DNA of 64,000 nt. It comes from Odontocerum albicorne. Lineage: Eukaryota > Arthropoda > Insecta > Trichoptera > Odontoceridae. Shown here one piece after another: positions 12,321-24,790 of the stretch; position 1 is the stretch's first letter, and every line of letters starts with the position of its first letter. The stretch spans positions 31,980,043 to 32,044,042 of the forward strand of contig OX463849.1 of NCBI GenBank assembly GCA_949825065.1, in the 5' to 3' direction. The notes beneath the pieces were generated by a model. It worked only from the letters and a program-made list of their open reading frames with translations, did not search any database and was not told the origin of the DNA. The position numbers and the translations under genes are program-made.

Positions 12321-12396
12321 ACAAATCATTGAAAAACAAAATACAAATTGAAAACAAAATTCAAATTGAAAACAAAATACAAATTGAAAACAAAGT
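12321..12396 (+). repeat. 18-bp tandem repeat
   Basis: The unit ACAAATTGAAAACAAAAT occurs three times in register (12343-12396), with a degenerate copy before it. Confidence 0.85.
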
Positions 12397-12604
12397 ATAA
12401 AAGATGGAATCAGACAGTTGCAACTTAACAAAATTCTCTTTAGCACGGGGAAAATTCACAAAAAAAGATTAAAAAAAAGAAAAATTTCGAGATGCTGTAA
12501 CATGGTGAACAAATAGATGAAAACATCAACCTCATCATGTAGATAGGATAATCTGCAAAATAGTCTCCCATATCACGGTGGATGGATAATTCGCTGGTAG
12601 CTCT

Positions 12605-12660
12605 AGAACAGAGTTTCCCAAATGGGGACCGCGAATAAAAAAAAAATTGGATCGTTTTTT
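12605..12660 (+). mobile_element. Possible solo hAT-like end
   Basis: CAGAGTTTCCCAAATGGGG followed by ACCGCG resembles hAT terminal repeats (CAGxGxTTCCCAAxxxGGG). No partner end or transposase fragment was recognised nearby. Confidence 0.3.
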
Positions 12661-12806
12661 TCTGGCTAACGATACAATATCTAGATCAGGTCGCTTTTGC
12701 TATATAGCTTGTTTACTAAACTGCCTTTGTACTTGTAATACAGAACCTTCACAATTCATCGACTGTATACTACCGCATCAGCAAGCAAAGCGATCAGAGT
12801 TCTAAG

Positions 12807-12990
12807 ATTTATGTTCAAAGTAATAATGACGTATGATCCATGTATTTCATATTTTATGTCAACGATTTCAGATATTACCTTTCCCACTCTTGTGTCATCT
12901 GTCTATGTGTGGAGTGTTTATCTACCGCACCTGTCCTTATTTCTTATTATATACATTGATTTTCTACACATTATACACAACGGTCTCCTT
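12807..12990 (+). repeat. Interspersed repeat shared with 30258-30433
   Basis: TTCAAAGTAATAATGACGTA, CATATTTTATGTCAACGATT and CTTTCCCACTCTTGTGTC match the reverse complement of 30258-30433 with about 75-80 percent identity by eye. The function is unknown and no coding signature is recognised. Confidence 0.55.
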
Positions 12991-13029
12991 TCATCAAAAA
13001 ACAAAATCAAAGAACAAAATCTCTCCTGA

Positions 13030-13345
13030 GAACCTCAGAAATGAAAACACTAAGATGTATAACCGGAAACACACTAAGAGATAGAATCAGAAACACCGAA
13101 ATAAGGAGAAAATGTAGTACGGAAGACATCGTCAGGTGGGGAAGACAACAAAGGCGATACTGGAACGAACATGTAAACAGAATGCAAGACGACAGACTTC
13201 CACGTGTCGCCCTTCAAGGGAACCCAGCCGGAAAAAGATAACCGGGAAGACCTCCGAAGAGATGGCGTGACAGCTGGCAATCCACGTCACAAGAAAGGGA
13301 ACAAGCGGAACAAACAGATCAGGAAGAAGAATAAGTCTCCTTTCA
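13030..13345 (+). pseudogene. Non-LTR reverse transcriptase C-terminus
   Basis: The frame reads MKTLRCITGNTLRDRIRN, STEDIVRWGRQQRRYWNEH, RMQDDRLP and, after a stop at the GKR-PGRPPKRWRD junction, DSWQSTS. This is the LINE C-terminal pattern (MRFLRxIxGKTRRDRIRN, W.EH..RM...R.P, GKRSxGRPxKRW.D.W). An A-rich tail (AGAAGAATAAG) follows. Confidence 0.8.
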
Positions 13346-13734
13346 TTACTTTTTTGCCACCTCCAAGTTTCGCTTGCATATCATTTTTTTGAGACCAATA
13401 TTCCTTATTCGATATTTCAAATTAATCAGAAAAGGGGTGTTAACCTGTTCACCGCGTTAAAAATCAAATTCCACGAATCCTGTGCGCGGCACAATTTCAG
13501 CGTTTTTTAATTTCTAAGTTTAAACACATATTTTGTTTAGAACCACTGATATTTGATTACAACACCAAGTAAACATGACACTTAAGTAATTTTCTGATAA
13601 TAAATAATAGTCATTACTCTTAAGGAGACTCATTAAATAAAGGAGATAAACTTAACATTACGTAAAATAAACAAAGGAATGCTACGATCAAATCAATGCT
13701 TCATGACACTCACCCAATCAAATGCATATAGTAC

Positions 13735-13792
13735 TAGTAATGTTTATTTACGTAAGAGAGACTTAGTAATGTTTATTTACGTAAGAGAGACT
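13735..13792 (+). repeat. Perfect 29-bp tandem duplication
   Basis: TAGTAATGTTTATTTACGTA plus AGAGAGACT is present twice without mismatch. Confidence 0.95.
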
Positions 13793-14094
13793 CATCGCAG
13801 GACTCGATCCGCGCGACAGGTCGTTAATGCTGGAAATATTGAGAAACCAAAAAAATTCGGCGCTCTGTTTATTCAACAATATCTCATAAACTAATATATT
13901 ATTTGACAAGGTTTTCAGAGATGTCGCTAGAATAAAGATTATTTTAAATTTTAGTTCAATTTTTATTCCGGTTTTGTGTAATTTTTTTTAAGTATTTGTG
14001 ATTTGAAACTTGGATTGTCGTCAGATCACAGGCGTTTGTGCTCCCCGCGGGGAACAGGTTAATAGATTGGGATCATTTTAGTATATATTGATCA

Positions 14095-14600
14095 TCATTG
14101 TGAACCCGGGATGATCCACTGCTGGATGATGGTCTCCTCATGTCGACTCCAAATAATTAGGTTTTTTGGTCGTTGGTGCCATGTGATGCTGCCATGCTTC
14201 TTGATTTCATCTATCCAGCGTACCTTCGGTCTTTTTCTGGGTCTCTTTATGGCTCTTGGGTACCATTGGATTAATTCGGACGTCCATCGGGAATCTGACA
14301 TTCTGGCTACGTGTCCTACCCATTGCCACTTCATTTTCTTGCACATATTTATTACGTCTTCTATCTTTGTTTTGTTGCGAATCCAGGTGTTTCGTTTACG
14401 GTCTCTTTCAGTATATCCCAATATACATATATTCGTGATCCTTTGTGCGGTCTGGAGCTTTTGTGTGTTCTTTGCTCTGAGCGGCCATGTCTCACAGCCA
14501 TACGTAAGTACTGGGAGAATACGTTAGTTATAGACCTTTCGCTTCAAATATATTGGGAGGTTACTTTTGAAGATGTTGTTCAAATGTCCAAATGAGCTCC
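14095..14600 (-). pseudogene. RTE-type LINE C-terminus
   Basis: The open frame at 14421-14095 reads TWIRNKTKIEDVINMCKKMK, WQWVGHVARMSDSRW, LIQWYPR, RPRKRPKVRWIDEIKK and EETIIQQWI. This is the complete C-terminal signature of RTE/BovB-type LINEs, which typically end in YVQQWT. Upstream similarity in other frames extends to about 14600. The same family lies at 24310 and 10435. Confidence 0.85.
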
Positions 14601-15294
14601 TTGCTAGTTTTGTCTTTCGTGCTATTTTCTCCTTTGCTTTTTGTATATACTCGTATATATGTCCAAATTGTGTTTTTCCATCGAGCTGGACAATCGATAT
14701 TCAGTTTGTAACAAGACGCTATACACTTGAAACTAATTACCTAGTAAAATAACATTTCCCGCCAACAAATGACGAGCTGAAGATTTCTAACAACTGTTGT
14801 TTGTTCTCGGGCAATTAACGAAGGCCCTCAATCGTCATTCCATCAGACATGAAGATCAAAGGCTACTGCTGCTTGAAACCGGACAGCCTAATCGCCATTA
14901 TTCAGAATGTCTTCTTTGAATAGCGCATAAATCACCGTTTTGCAGACAATTTAATATCGTCTTTCTTCTCATCGCCTTCATCTAGATCTAAATTATCTGA
15001 CTTGATAATTCAATGAGCGTTCTTGGATTCAGGGTGGATTGGCGTCAGCCCCAATGCTAATTTTCTTATCTGCTTTTTAACGCAGTATTTGAGGTTCTTT
15101 ATTTGGTTTATGTCGCTGGGTTTAAGAATACGGATTCTTAATCAACTAGAGTAGTTCATAAAGACTTGTTTTTTATGAGCCCATTTTTTTTATTAAAAAG
15201 AAGACTCGCAATTGTCTCCAACTTATGTTAACTTATTACCTCCTTGAACGATTGCATTTCCACTATTGGAAAATATTAATTTACATACATCATA

Positions 15295-15665
15295 TACACA
15301 CCATCACGCCGTTTCCCTGTCAGTGTAGGTTAAGACGACTGAACGTCGGCCTTTTCTATCGTGACATACATCGTTCGCCTCCTCTACATCTGTACATCTT
15401 ATATAACTTATACGATTCCTCTGAAATTTTACATTTCGTTCTTTTAAAATATCGTTCACTTGATCCAACCACATTTTCCTTAGTCTTCCTTTGCCACTTC
15501 CATTACATTTGAGTTGTATAACTTTTGTTATTATTTCTTAATTAATTCTGTTCATTTGCTCAAAATTTCTCAGATGACTCTTTTTCATCTTACGCTCATT
15601 TCAATGTTTTTCTATGTCCACATTTCACTCCCATACATCAAAGTTAACAACAAAAGAGCAAAAAG
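15295..15665 (-). mobile_element. R-family LINE 3' end
   Basis: CCATCACGCCGTTTCCCTG at the tail, then GACATACATCGTTCGCCTCC, CCAACCACATTTTCCTTAG and CACATTTCACTCCCATACATC, the complement of the PTLMYGSE-type coding segment. Internally diverged, with no open frame. Confidence 0.75.
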
Positions 15666-16572
15666 GTACACTTAAATAAATTCGATCCAGAACAGTTTAT
15701 TGGTTTGTTAAAATTGTTGCGATTCAGCAAGCACATAGTATTGATAGATTAAACCCCAAGATCCGATGACTAGGTCAAAATTCAATTTACACTGTATATT
15801 GTATATATACATTTATACCCATACATAGTTGTGAAATTAAAGTATATTGTTATTAAAATTGCAATGCTGTTTAATCCTTTTGAAAATATATAAAAGGGGA
15901 TTAAACATTGTTTCAATTTTAATTATATTTGGCTATACATTACTTTCCACAATGTTAACGCAAACACTGTAATCTTATCTAGAAATTTTAATAATTGTTT
16001 AAATTGAGATTAACAATAAAAGGTTTGCACTAGCTATTTAGACAAAGTAAACAATAATTTCTTACAACGAGTATCTTTCGAACACAACAAAGTTAGGCTT
16101 GACCATTTAGACGAAACAACGGACAACTTCAAATAAATATATATAAAAAAATCCCGTTTGCGTATTGAACTCGCGACCCATTCTCCGTGTGACATTTATA
16201 ATGTAAAATGGCAATATCTATGTGTAAGTGGACGTGATTGGTTCGAGTCCCGGTTCTTTACCGGTTTGGGCGCGCGGTAGCACTACAAAAAGAGATGCGG
16301 AATGCCGCCATTACACATTCTGACATCGTAAGATTGTCATAGCCGTTGTATCTCGTGATAATTGCAATGGAATATACTGCAAAAAAAGAATAACAGATTA
16401 TGCTATTATAGAACCGCGATTAGATGCCCTTGTAACAATTCAAAATTGCATCTCAGTGTAATCAAGGAAGATAAATGGATATGCTAAGAATTTTGATTGT
16501 ATCCCTAGCATGAAAATTCATAAGAATAAGACGGAAGATAATTTTTCTAAAGATCCAAATTGGAGAGAAGAC

Positions 16573-17185
16573 ATACCATGACGCTATTTCCTTGTCTGGA
16601 TAGGCAGAGAAGGTAGAACATCAGACTGGCCTTTCTCGACACAATCTATACATCTTCTCATACAACTTTACAAAAGCACTGACTTTTTGTATTTCCTTCT
16701 TTCAAAATACGTGTATCTAAACTACCACGCCTTCCATTCACGTTTGCACTTATTTTGTTAGTCTTCATTCATTCGTTCTACGTGTCCAAAACCATCTAAA
16801 CGTGCTCTTCTTCATCTTACTCAAAACATCAACCTTATTTCACATTCATCCCTAATATCTTAATTCCGCATTCTGTCATGCATTGATACACCATGTATTA
16901 TTCTCATTGCACGCATTTCTACAGGATTTATTCGGATCCTTTTATTATTTTTTCCACGTTCACGATTCACTCCCATAATTTTAAGTTGATAATAAAATAC
17001 TACTGTGGACTGTCATCTTAGAAAATTTTGATACTGTCAGATTCTAGTATATATGTTTTAATGCCCCATTAACTTTGTTTCGTATCGCTACACGCCGTTC
17101 GATATCCCTTTTCCATCATCTATGAAAATATTACCCATATTGTATAATAGAATTCCTAAACTTACTCCAATCGTCCTTTCTTCAC
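16573..17185 (-). mobile_element. R-family LINE 3' end, long copy
   Basis: It begins ACCATGACGCTATTTCCTTG and extends about 600 bp to the TTTTGATACTGTCAGATTC block (VSKSAKI) and CGCTACACGCCGTTCGATAT (the DIERR segment). In order on the minus strand this matches the R coding region. Many stops. Confidence 0.78.
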
Positions 17186-17239
17186 CCATTTATAACATAT
17201 TCTTCTTTCTTATAATACTCTTCAACATATTAAAATTAG

Positions 17240-17530
17240 TTATGTCCTGGGTGGAAGGGTGTGTCCTGGGGACAAATTTGTCTCGGGCCCTAGTTATCGA
17301 GCATTCGGGATTATAATCAGTAGTGTAGGTTTGGAACTCACAGTTCGTCATCGCATATGTTGGAAATACTACCGCACGTGAAGAAGTAACCATAATTGAA
17401 CCCGTCTAACGCCTGCAAGTTTTGTTACCGAACGTGCTTATTAACAAGACTGGGACCCTTTTTTTTCGTGTACCATTGGAATTCGAACCCGAAACCCCTT
17501 ACCAACTAGGTCACAGAAGTCGTCGGTCTA
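17240..17530 (-). mobile_element. SINE-B copy
   Basis: On the minus strand the right end gives GTGACCTAGTTGGTAAGGGG and CGGGTTCGAATTCC, a tRNA-like head with B box. The body, including AACTCACAGTTCGTCATCGC, is shared with 36235-36520. Its left end also carries CCCTAGTTATCGAGC, resembling the other end of the 36235 copy. Confidence 0.55.
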
Positions 17531-17698
17531 AGTTTGTGTAGTAAAATTAAACTTGTGACTTTAGTTCTGTTCTTTTCCAACTTGATTCATTCGCAATATG
17601 ACCAACCTTAATCATACTCGTATGTTTGGAAACTTCGTCTCGCAGAATACTCAATTTTTCAGGATTCGCCCTTAATATCATGTTTTTTTTTGTTTCAG

Positions 17699-17704
17699 GT
17701 GAGA
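17699..17704 (+). promoter_or_regulatory. Possible recursive splice site
   Basis: A T-rich tract ending TTTGTTTCAG is followed directly by GTGAGA, so an acceptor abuts a donor, as at ratchet points in long introns. Similar junctions occur at 53131 and 54395 on the same strand. The short shared downstream sequence may instead mean these are copies of a small repeat. Confidence 0.22.
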
Positions 17705-18059
17705 AAATTCTTCATATTTTAAGATATCCAGATAAGTAAGTTCAACCTTTCTTATTCTAAAATTCTTCGAAATAACTAATAAGTGGTGCGTATGAAACAT
17801 CTGTTTGACACTATTTTGATCATTTATTTTGAGTGGTACTCCAAAGAGTATCAGAAACAGATCGTCTCGATCAGAATATGTATGAATGTGGACGAGACAA
17901 AAGTATGTTGTGATAAAACAATTTGATGCTCTGTCATGTCACACTTATTATCATAAATATAAAGAAATATTCCTTGTTAAGGCTCTTACTAATTGAGCGG
18001 TTTTTTTAATATTTTTTTTTTTAAATTCTTGAATAAAACACAATTTGCTTTGATTTCAA

Positions 18060-18470
18060 AAAACTTTTTATTGGTCATTGAAGAATAATGTATGACATTT
18101 AAACACAAAAAAGAATATCCGCCAAATGTTCACCTCTTGCAGCTCCACAGATGTCTACTCTTTTGTCAAAAATTTCGATGACATTTTGGCATAATTGCGG
18201 TTCTAACTCACCCATAACGCGAATAATTTCGTCCTTCAGCTCAATAATTGATTTCGGGTAATTCTTATAAACGTGGCTTTTCACGTAACCCCAGAGAGAA
18301 TAAACCGACGGTGTCAGATCACAGGATCTTGGTGGCCAATTAACATCACCGTTTCCGGAGATTACAATGCATACAATAATTCAACAATTTGAACGCGTTG
18401 TTGTATTATATACGACTCCATTTTTATAAATGTCATACATTACATTTCTCAAATGTCAAGACCAGGCAAG
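18060..18470 (-). mobile_element. Deleted Tc/mariner-superfamily element
   Basis: On the minus strand the frame at about 18370-18102 reads NWPPRSCDLTPS, SLWGYVKSHVY, ELKDEIIRVMGELEPQ and RGEHLADILF. This is the C-terminus of arthropod mariner-like transposases with the CDLTPxDxFLWGY signature. Just upstream is a frame with RVQIVELLYAL, resembling the N-terminus of the same family, so the central part is deleted. Short inverted repeats (TAATGTATGACATTTA) lie near both ends (about 18085-18100 and 18428-18445), close to where the transposon ends should be. Confidence 0.72.
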
Positions 18471-18499
18471 TTCGCGACGCCATCTGTGTTTTTTCTGTC

Positions 18500-18665
18500 G
18501 GGTTGGTAAAGAGGAGGGAGCGCTAGCCAATCTTTCCTATCTCGATACCCATCGTTAGCCTCTTCTACATCTTACAACTACGATTTATTAGACTTTATTT
18601 TTTTCTGAATATCATTCCGTTGATCCAACCATATTATATTTGATTTTCGTCTCAAACGCCTTCCA
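18500..18665 (-). mobile_element. R-family LINE 3' fragment
   Basis: CTTTCCTATCTCGATACCC, AGCCTCTTCTACATC, CCGTTGATCCAACCATATT and AACGCCTTCCACTC follow the R order on the minus strand. The tail is degenerate. Confidence 0.6.
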
Positions 18666-18689
18666 CTCATAAGAAATACTACAAATTAG

Positions 18690-18708
18690 ATATATATATA
18701 TATATATA
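18690..18708. repeat. (TA)n microsatellite
   Basis: About nine uninterrupted TA units. Confidence 0.9.
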
Positions 18709-19431
18709 GACAAGGTCATGGATACCGATAATAATGTAGAAATAAAAGCTGGATGATTGAAAGAAATGGTTTTAAAGCAAGAAATTAATCTAACATATTT
18801 ACTTTAAAATGTTTTATAAATAATGCAATATTTTTTACCATTTTTTAAGGTCATTTGGGTTTATAATTGAAGTCAATATCACAAAGGAGATTTTAAATAA
18901 CAATATGCAGTGAAAAGTAAAGTTTAGTATCTACTTAGTGTCTGAGCATTATAATAATGCGCAGACATGTGATACTGCCAACTGGACAAAGAGAGGAGAA
19001 GCTGAAGGTGTTAAATGTCAACCCAGTTGCCTTAGGAGTGGCCAAATCAGAGAACAGAACCCTGCCCCTTGTTCATACCGAGCCTGCTGGCCTCGTTCCA
19101 CGCGAGTACCTACTATGCAGTATTCAGTGTTCACTGTCCACGCAAACACCATTCTGGGGCGTATTGGTCCACAAAACCTCCGGCCAACACTGAGTTTACG
19201 CATCGTATTAAATGAATGTCACTGAAGCTCAAAGTTTTTTAAATTTTTAAAATATAATATTTAAAATCTGCCACGATGATAGTTCATTTATATGTTTCAC
19301 CACGATCCACACTGTTATGCGGGACAAAATAAGTTCACATCCAGCGCGATCTTCTCTAGAAAATCATAATCTTCATTTTTTTTATGAGCGTGAAGTCACA
19401 TAGTGATAAAGAAGGAACTACCCAAAAGCCT

Positions 19432-19592
19432 AGACCACACATGTAGGAGCCTCGCTTGGTGTTTAGAGCTACGCTGCGAGTTAGGCGAAATATCCTAGCG
19501 AACCAACGCACCGCATACTATCGCAATGGACACACTACACGCTACATGACGATTAGGCACCTAGTGAGTCTCCTAGCGAACATATGTGTTGG
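19432..19592. mobile_element. CpG-rich interrupted inverted repeat, possible MITE
   Basis: The left part (CCACACATGTAGGAGCCTCG) and the inverse of the right part (CACATATGTTCGCTAGGAGA) share an imperfect inverted repeat of about 30 bp. The interior is CpG-rich (GCTACGCTGCGAG, CGAACCAACGCACCGC). No transposase; the superfamily is unknown. Confidence 0.3.
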
Positions 19593-20429
19593 TTAATTTT
19601 ATTGTGTCGCCTTTGCTTTAACAGTACTAGATCGGAGTAGCCAATCGGTCCGAAGATGAACCGACGTAAGGCTGAGTGGAGTTCCCTTCGGAAATTATTG
19701 ACTCGATTATTTATGTATTTATTTAATTTAATTAACGACAAGTGTCTTTTATATACAAATGAACATATGACAAGTTATACAAGTACTTAAAATTATTGAC
19801 AAAAATACAAAACTTTATTTTAAACTAACATGGATATACAAAAAGCAGTAGTAATAATAAATTACAGTCATTGTTTTAAAATTATTTAATAATTATATGT
19901 ATATTTAAGTTCAACATATGTTATGTATGTATACCACAAAATATTACCACATTTTACCTAGTAGACTCACGTAATTGTCGAAGACTTATAAAATATTTTA
20001 TTCTAGTAAATTACTTAGATTGGTTTTTAGTGGAACAACGCTTACATAGAACAAGAATTGGATTTTTCGAGAATTTTATGGATGGATCTTGAGATATAGA
20101 AAACATGTGGGCTCACTTGTAGAACGAGATGCAAGTTGCTTTGCAAAATCGAAACCTTCTACATGTTGATGCAGGGTTACTCAACTCCAGAGGCAAAGTA
20201 TTGTCCTTAATGTTTTGTTTATATTACGTAATTTGTATAATAAAAGAGAGCACAAAGTTAGTAGCTATTTCTAAATATTGTTGTGATATTCTGACGAATA
20301 CTTTATATACTTATATTTAAAATATCTAAATTGTTGCAAAACTCGTTTCCAAGTCTTTGCATATGAATTATAGAGATTATCATCTCAGTGGTCTAGATGA
20401 TCGTCCACAACAATATTTTAGAACCAACT

Positions 20430-20815
20430 TTGAACATTACTGAAAAGAGCCGAATAAATTATGTAGAAATGCTTGCACTTATAAAAATGCTGAATGGAGT
20501 TATTTAGGGTAAATGCAAACATAATGCTGATGTGTTGAGCAAAATGATGAAGACAGCTTTGAGATGGTTTGGGCACGTGAAACGAATGAGTGAAGAAAGC
20601 TAATATAAAAAATATACATCGCAAATGTTAGTGGAGGGTGTGGTAGGATTAAGTTTACGATATTTTGAAATAATGATTTGTAAAGCATCAGAGGAATCGC
20701 AAGAGTTGTATGAAAAAGTGTATGGATATAGAAGAGGCAAAATATTTATGTCACGATTGAAAAGTCTGATGCTTTTTCCTTTCTGCCTATCCCGATAGGT
20801 AGACGGCAGTGATAT
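20430..20815 (+). mobile_element. R-family LINE 3' end
   Basis: GAGATGGTTTGGGCACGTGA (WFGHV), AACGAATGAGTGAAGAAAGC, GGATATAGAAGAGGCAAAAT (DIEEAK) and the tail TTTCTGCCTATCCCGATAGG. Several stops. Confidence 0.75.
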
Positions 20816-23540
20816 ATCAATGCCATTCTATACGTGACAAGGCTGCAAATACAATGAATGGTCAAATATATCTTGGAAACTATTAAAATTGAGTTGTGAT
20901 GTACCTACATATAGCTAGAATAACATACAATTGTTGGAACGAATACTCATTCCCGAAAATAATCAAAATACTTGGAATGTGACCCGGGCATGCTGGTGTC
21001 ATACGTAAAATGAAAGTCATAACATTACAGCAAAGTTTGGAAATGTCCTACAAAAAGAATCCTATGATTAGCAGTGAACCAATAAAGAAGACCAAAATAA
21101 TGATTTCAAATTGTTCCCAAAGTAAAATAAACAAATATGTATTCCTCCATTTAAAATCAGATGGTTTTTTTTTGTTGGCCGCAATCTTACGTCTTTTATA
21201 TTTTCGATAAAGGATAGAAACAGAAAACTTTGTATTTCAATTTAACTCGTTCCCAGCATCTTCTCGACTTCCTAATTTGTGTGAAACCGGTTTATCGTAT
21301 TATAAATCCTTGCGTGACGTAAGGATATGTTCCTATAATTATATTTTAACTATGGTATATCCTTTTTTGTGTGTTGGAACCCATTAAACTGCACCTAAGG
21401 TGAAGGTTCCAACCAATTTTTTGTATCTTCACACCTTTTGAGCAAGGTCATAGATTAGGTCCTTGACCACTATTTCCAAACATTGGGGTTGAGACAAATT
21501 TTACATTTTTTAATTGTTTTGTAACATCCCTGTTTGAAACATCGATATTATTTTTAAATCTTCGTTTATTTAAATCTATTCAAGGTAACTTATGTTGTAC
21601 TTATCTCTCAAAAGGTATTTATTATCTTATGGGGCTCCATAATTACGATATTTACATTCAGTAAATTATTTATGAAAATGTAGAAACGAAACTTGCATTT
21701 TCTAATTATTTACCAATAAGGTCCAATAGTTTTTGGCTTGAAAAAGTTAAGAGTGTATATTGGCAGATATCAAGTATACTTCAACATCTAAACAGCATTT
21801 AATTTCTGCCAAGTTATTCCCTTTTGAAAGACACTTAAAAAACAGACAATATTCAATTTTTAACATTTTTAAATATAACGAAACAACTCGTCTTCTAACT
21901 GCTCTAGTTGACATACTACTGAGGATAGATGTAACAAATTGTAACTGTAACATCGCCTGAGCATACGCTGGTCGTGGCCGACATGGTATTTGTTAATAAA
22001 TTATCTAACTTTATCACATCAGAAACTTTTGGACCCTAGTTTTAAAAGACGATCGTTCAAGCGAATGACCCAAATGTTACAACTCTCATCAGATGAAAAC
22101 ATGGTTTTACTTTAACAATAATTTTGAAGGCAATTAATGGATTAACTAGATGTTAACCAATAAAAAATTGCAAAGAAATCAAATACAATTTCAACACGTT
22201 CAGCGCTTAAAACAACTATACACATTGAAATAAACTATGGCTGAGTGCTCAAACATCCATCGTTTTTCTATTCCGTTTTTTTTTTGGATGAAATGTGATC
22301 GGTGTGGTCCAATGGTACTGGTTTGTAAAAGTATATGACAAGGAATGTCACCTGCTACAATATTTAACTATTTTGAAAAAAATAAATATGGCATTTTTTA
22401 ATGCCGCTATGATTTTACAATAAATTAATTATCATTCAATGTGTTAAGAAGAAATCGTTAATCAATGGAATTGATGCAGTTAATATCTTGATTAATTAAG
22501 TCTAATGTTTAGTCTTTATTTGCCTTAAAGTTTTCATTTGTGTAATAAGTAATCTGGTTCGTTATTTGATGACGATATCGCTGCAAACTGGTAAAGTGGA
22601 CCCTAACCTTTAAAAGGTTGAGAAGCAATTATCTCCACCAACACGTGAACATCTTTTAAAAAGATTTATCTCTCCATCATAATTACCTTATTTAAATGCC
22701 CACACAGTAAAGCTACATTTTAATAACACCAATAAAATTAACCAAACTCGAAGGTAATGTCATTGATGACTTACAGATTCCTCTAATGGTTGGTGAAAGA
22801 TTCTGTGTTTTCTGTCCACCCATCTACCCACCTTCATTTTAATAAGTTCCCATTTACATATCAAAGAAGCAAACGTGCAATAAAATAAAATTGTCATTGA
22901 AACGTCAAATAACTTGATGATTTTTGACAACGTTAATTCTGCATGGTTATAATATTTTACTTATATCTCCTATACATGATGCTATATTCGGTACAATTTA
23001 TTATATTTTTGACTACTTCAAGTTGGCAGGAAATTGTACGTGAAATAAATAAAAGTACATGATCTTCAAAAATATAAGTATAATTTCTTATTCCAAGTTT
23101 CACTCCCGTACGCTATTGAGTAGTTGTGGAATAAATCCGATCTGAATACATGTTAGTTAATTTGAATGCTGTGATTGATGACTTTTGATTGTGCTTAAAT
23201 TATGGATATGTTCATTCTTTTTATTTTTTTGTTATAATTTTATTTGTATGCAACTGTACTTTCCGCATGACTATTAAGAGTGACACTAGGTGTGGTGCGG
23301 TGCGGGCTGCCTGTCTTGAGAAGGTCCCGTATCATATTAATAATGATATATTATACATTGTTAATTTTTTTCAAGAATATTGACTTGTGTGCGTACATGC
23401 TTTTATGTGTTATTAGAATTAATTTGAATATTTTTATTGGTTTTAAAGTTTCATTTTATTTAATGATATTTGTGTAGGAACTTTATAGCTCTCAATTTAA
23501 ACGATCTAAAATAAAATAGCACACAAATAATCTATACAAA
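20815..23540. other. AT-rich stretch, no gene recognised
   Basis: About 2.7 kb with no coding signature, no SINE head and no LINE tail. A small palindrome at 21373-21413 (GTTGGAACC and GGTTCCAAC around CACCTAAGGTG) is the only structure seen. Confidence 0.6.
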
Positions 23541-23735
23541 TAATGAATAAGGTGCGAAAGTTTGAGAAGATCTAGAAAAACGTGCCACGACCAAACGAAT
23601 GCTAAAAGAGTTAAAATCTTTTTTATAAGAAAGTATGCATGACTAGATGTATATACATGGCAGAGAAAACGTGTGCCACGATAGAATAAAATAAATATCT
23701 GTTCTCTCTGCCTACCCCAATAAGGACATAATCGC
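23540..23735 (+). mobile_element. Degenerate R-family LINE 3' end
   Basis: The tail TTCTCTCTGCCTACCCCAAT and fragments GTGCCACGA and AGAAAACGTGTG are recognisable; the coding part is badly decayed. Confidence 0.5.
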
Positions 23736-24309
23736 GATTAGTAAAACATAATCTCGATTACTAAAATAATACAAAAATGTCTTAATAGTCCAAGAAGTAA
23801 TGATAACTGTTGAAAAAACACGTTTCACAATTAGTTGTACAAAAATAAACCTTTAACAAATAATCCGCGCAGGAAATGCCAATCGTCTGATTACAGACGC
23901 CACCACAATTCACAGAATACTTTCTGAGAAACACCTGCTGTTAATACTGCAGTTAATTCCAGCTTCCTTCTTCTCTTGGTAAATCTTAGGTGTTTTTTTT
24001 AAGATCTCTTCTCATTTGTAGTCTGTGAATTCCCACGCAAACTTCATGGAATTACTTCAACCCGGAGATTTTTCATTATCGTGCCTTTCTAAGGCTATTC
24101 ATTATATCTTAAATCAGAGGTTTTCAAAGTGTGCGCATCGGTATCTTGGGGCTCCATGATAAATACCCGAATATTCGAACTACCCGATTTCCATCTTACT
24201 TTCAAATTTAAAGGAATAGTCTGACTGAACTGTCTTACGGCGGTACATTCAATACAACATTTGTTAATATAGAATTGGCTGAGTCTTGGATGTGAATTCT
24301 ACATAATTA

Positions 24310-24600
24310 ATCATCATCATCATTGTCAACTTGTGTCGATCCACTGCTGGATAAACGTCTCCCCAAGTCGACTGCAGGTGTTAACGATTTTTTGCTCGTT
24401 GGTGCCATATGATGCTACCATGCTGGGAATGTGACATTCTGGCTACGCTTCATACCTATTACCACTTAATTTTCTTGCACACCTTTATTACGTCTTGTAT
24501 CTTTGTTTTGTTGCGAATTCAAGTGTTTCGTTTACAGTCTCTTTTAGTATATCCCAACATATTACGTATATCTCTCCATGCTCCTTTGTGCGGTCTGGCA
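24310..24600 (-). pseudogene. RTE-type LINE tail inside the hAT element
   Basis: GTCGATCCACTGCTGGATAA, GATGCTACCATGCTGGGAAT, TTTTCTTGCACACCTTTATT and GAATTCAAGTGTTTCGTTTA match 14095-14420 with a deletion. It belongs to the same RTE family, in the same orientation. Confidence 0.75.
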
Positions 24601-24639
24601 AGAAACGAAGCGAAAGGAGGATATACCGAATGAATATCA

Positions 24640-24790
24640 TTTGCTAAATAAAGCCTATCGAATCCTGATTCCATTTGCCACGACTTCTGCGAAGCTGGGT
24701 TTTCAGCGGTAGTTGTAATAAAAACCAAACATCAATTCAAAACTCAATGTAGAATAGGAAACAATTATAGCTGTGGTAATATTGTTTCTA
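24640..24790 (+). pseudogene. hAT transposase C-terminal dimerisation region, fragment
   Basis: KAYRILIPFATTSA in one frame and, after a one-base shift, FCEAGFSAVVVIKTKHQF match the hAT C-terminal signature (FATTYLCEAGFS.L..IKTK.R). The same signature appears in the fragments at 45390-46000 and 51590-51780, so all three belong to related hAT elements. Confidence 0.72.
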
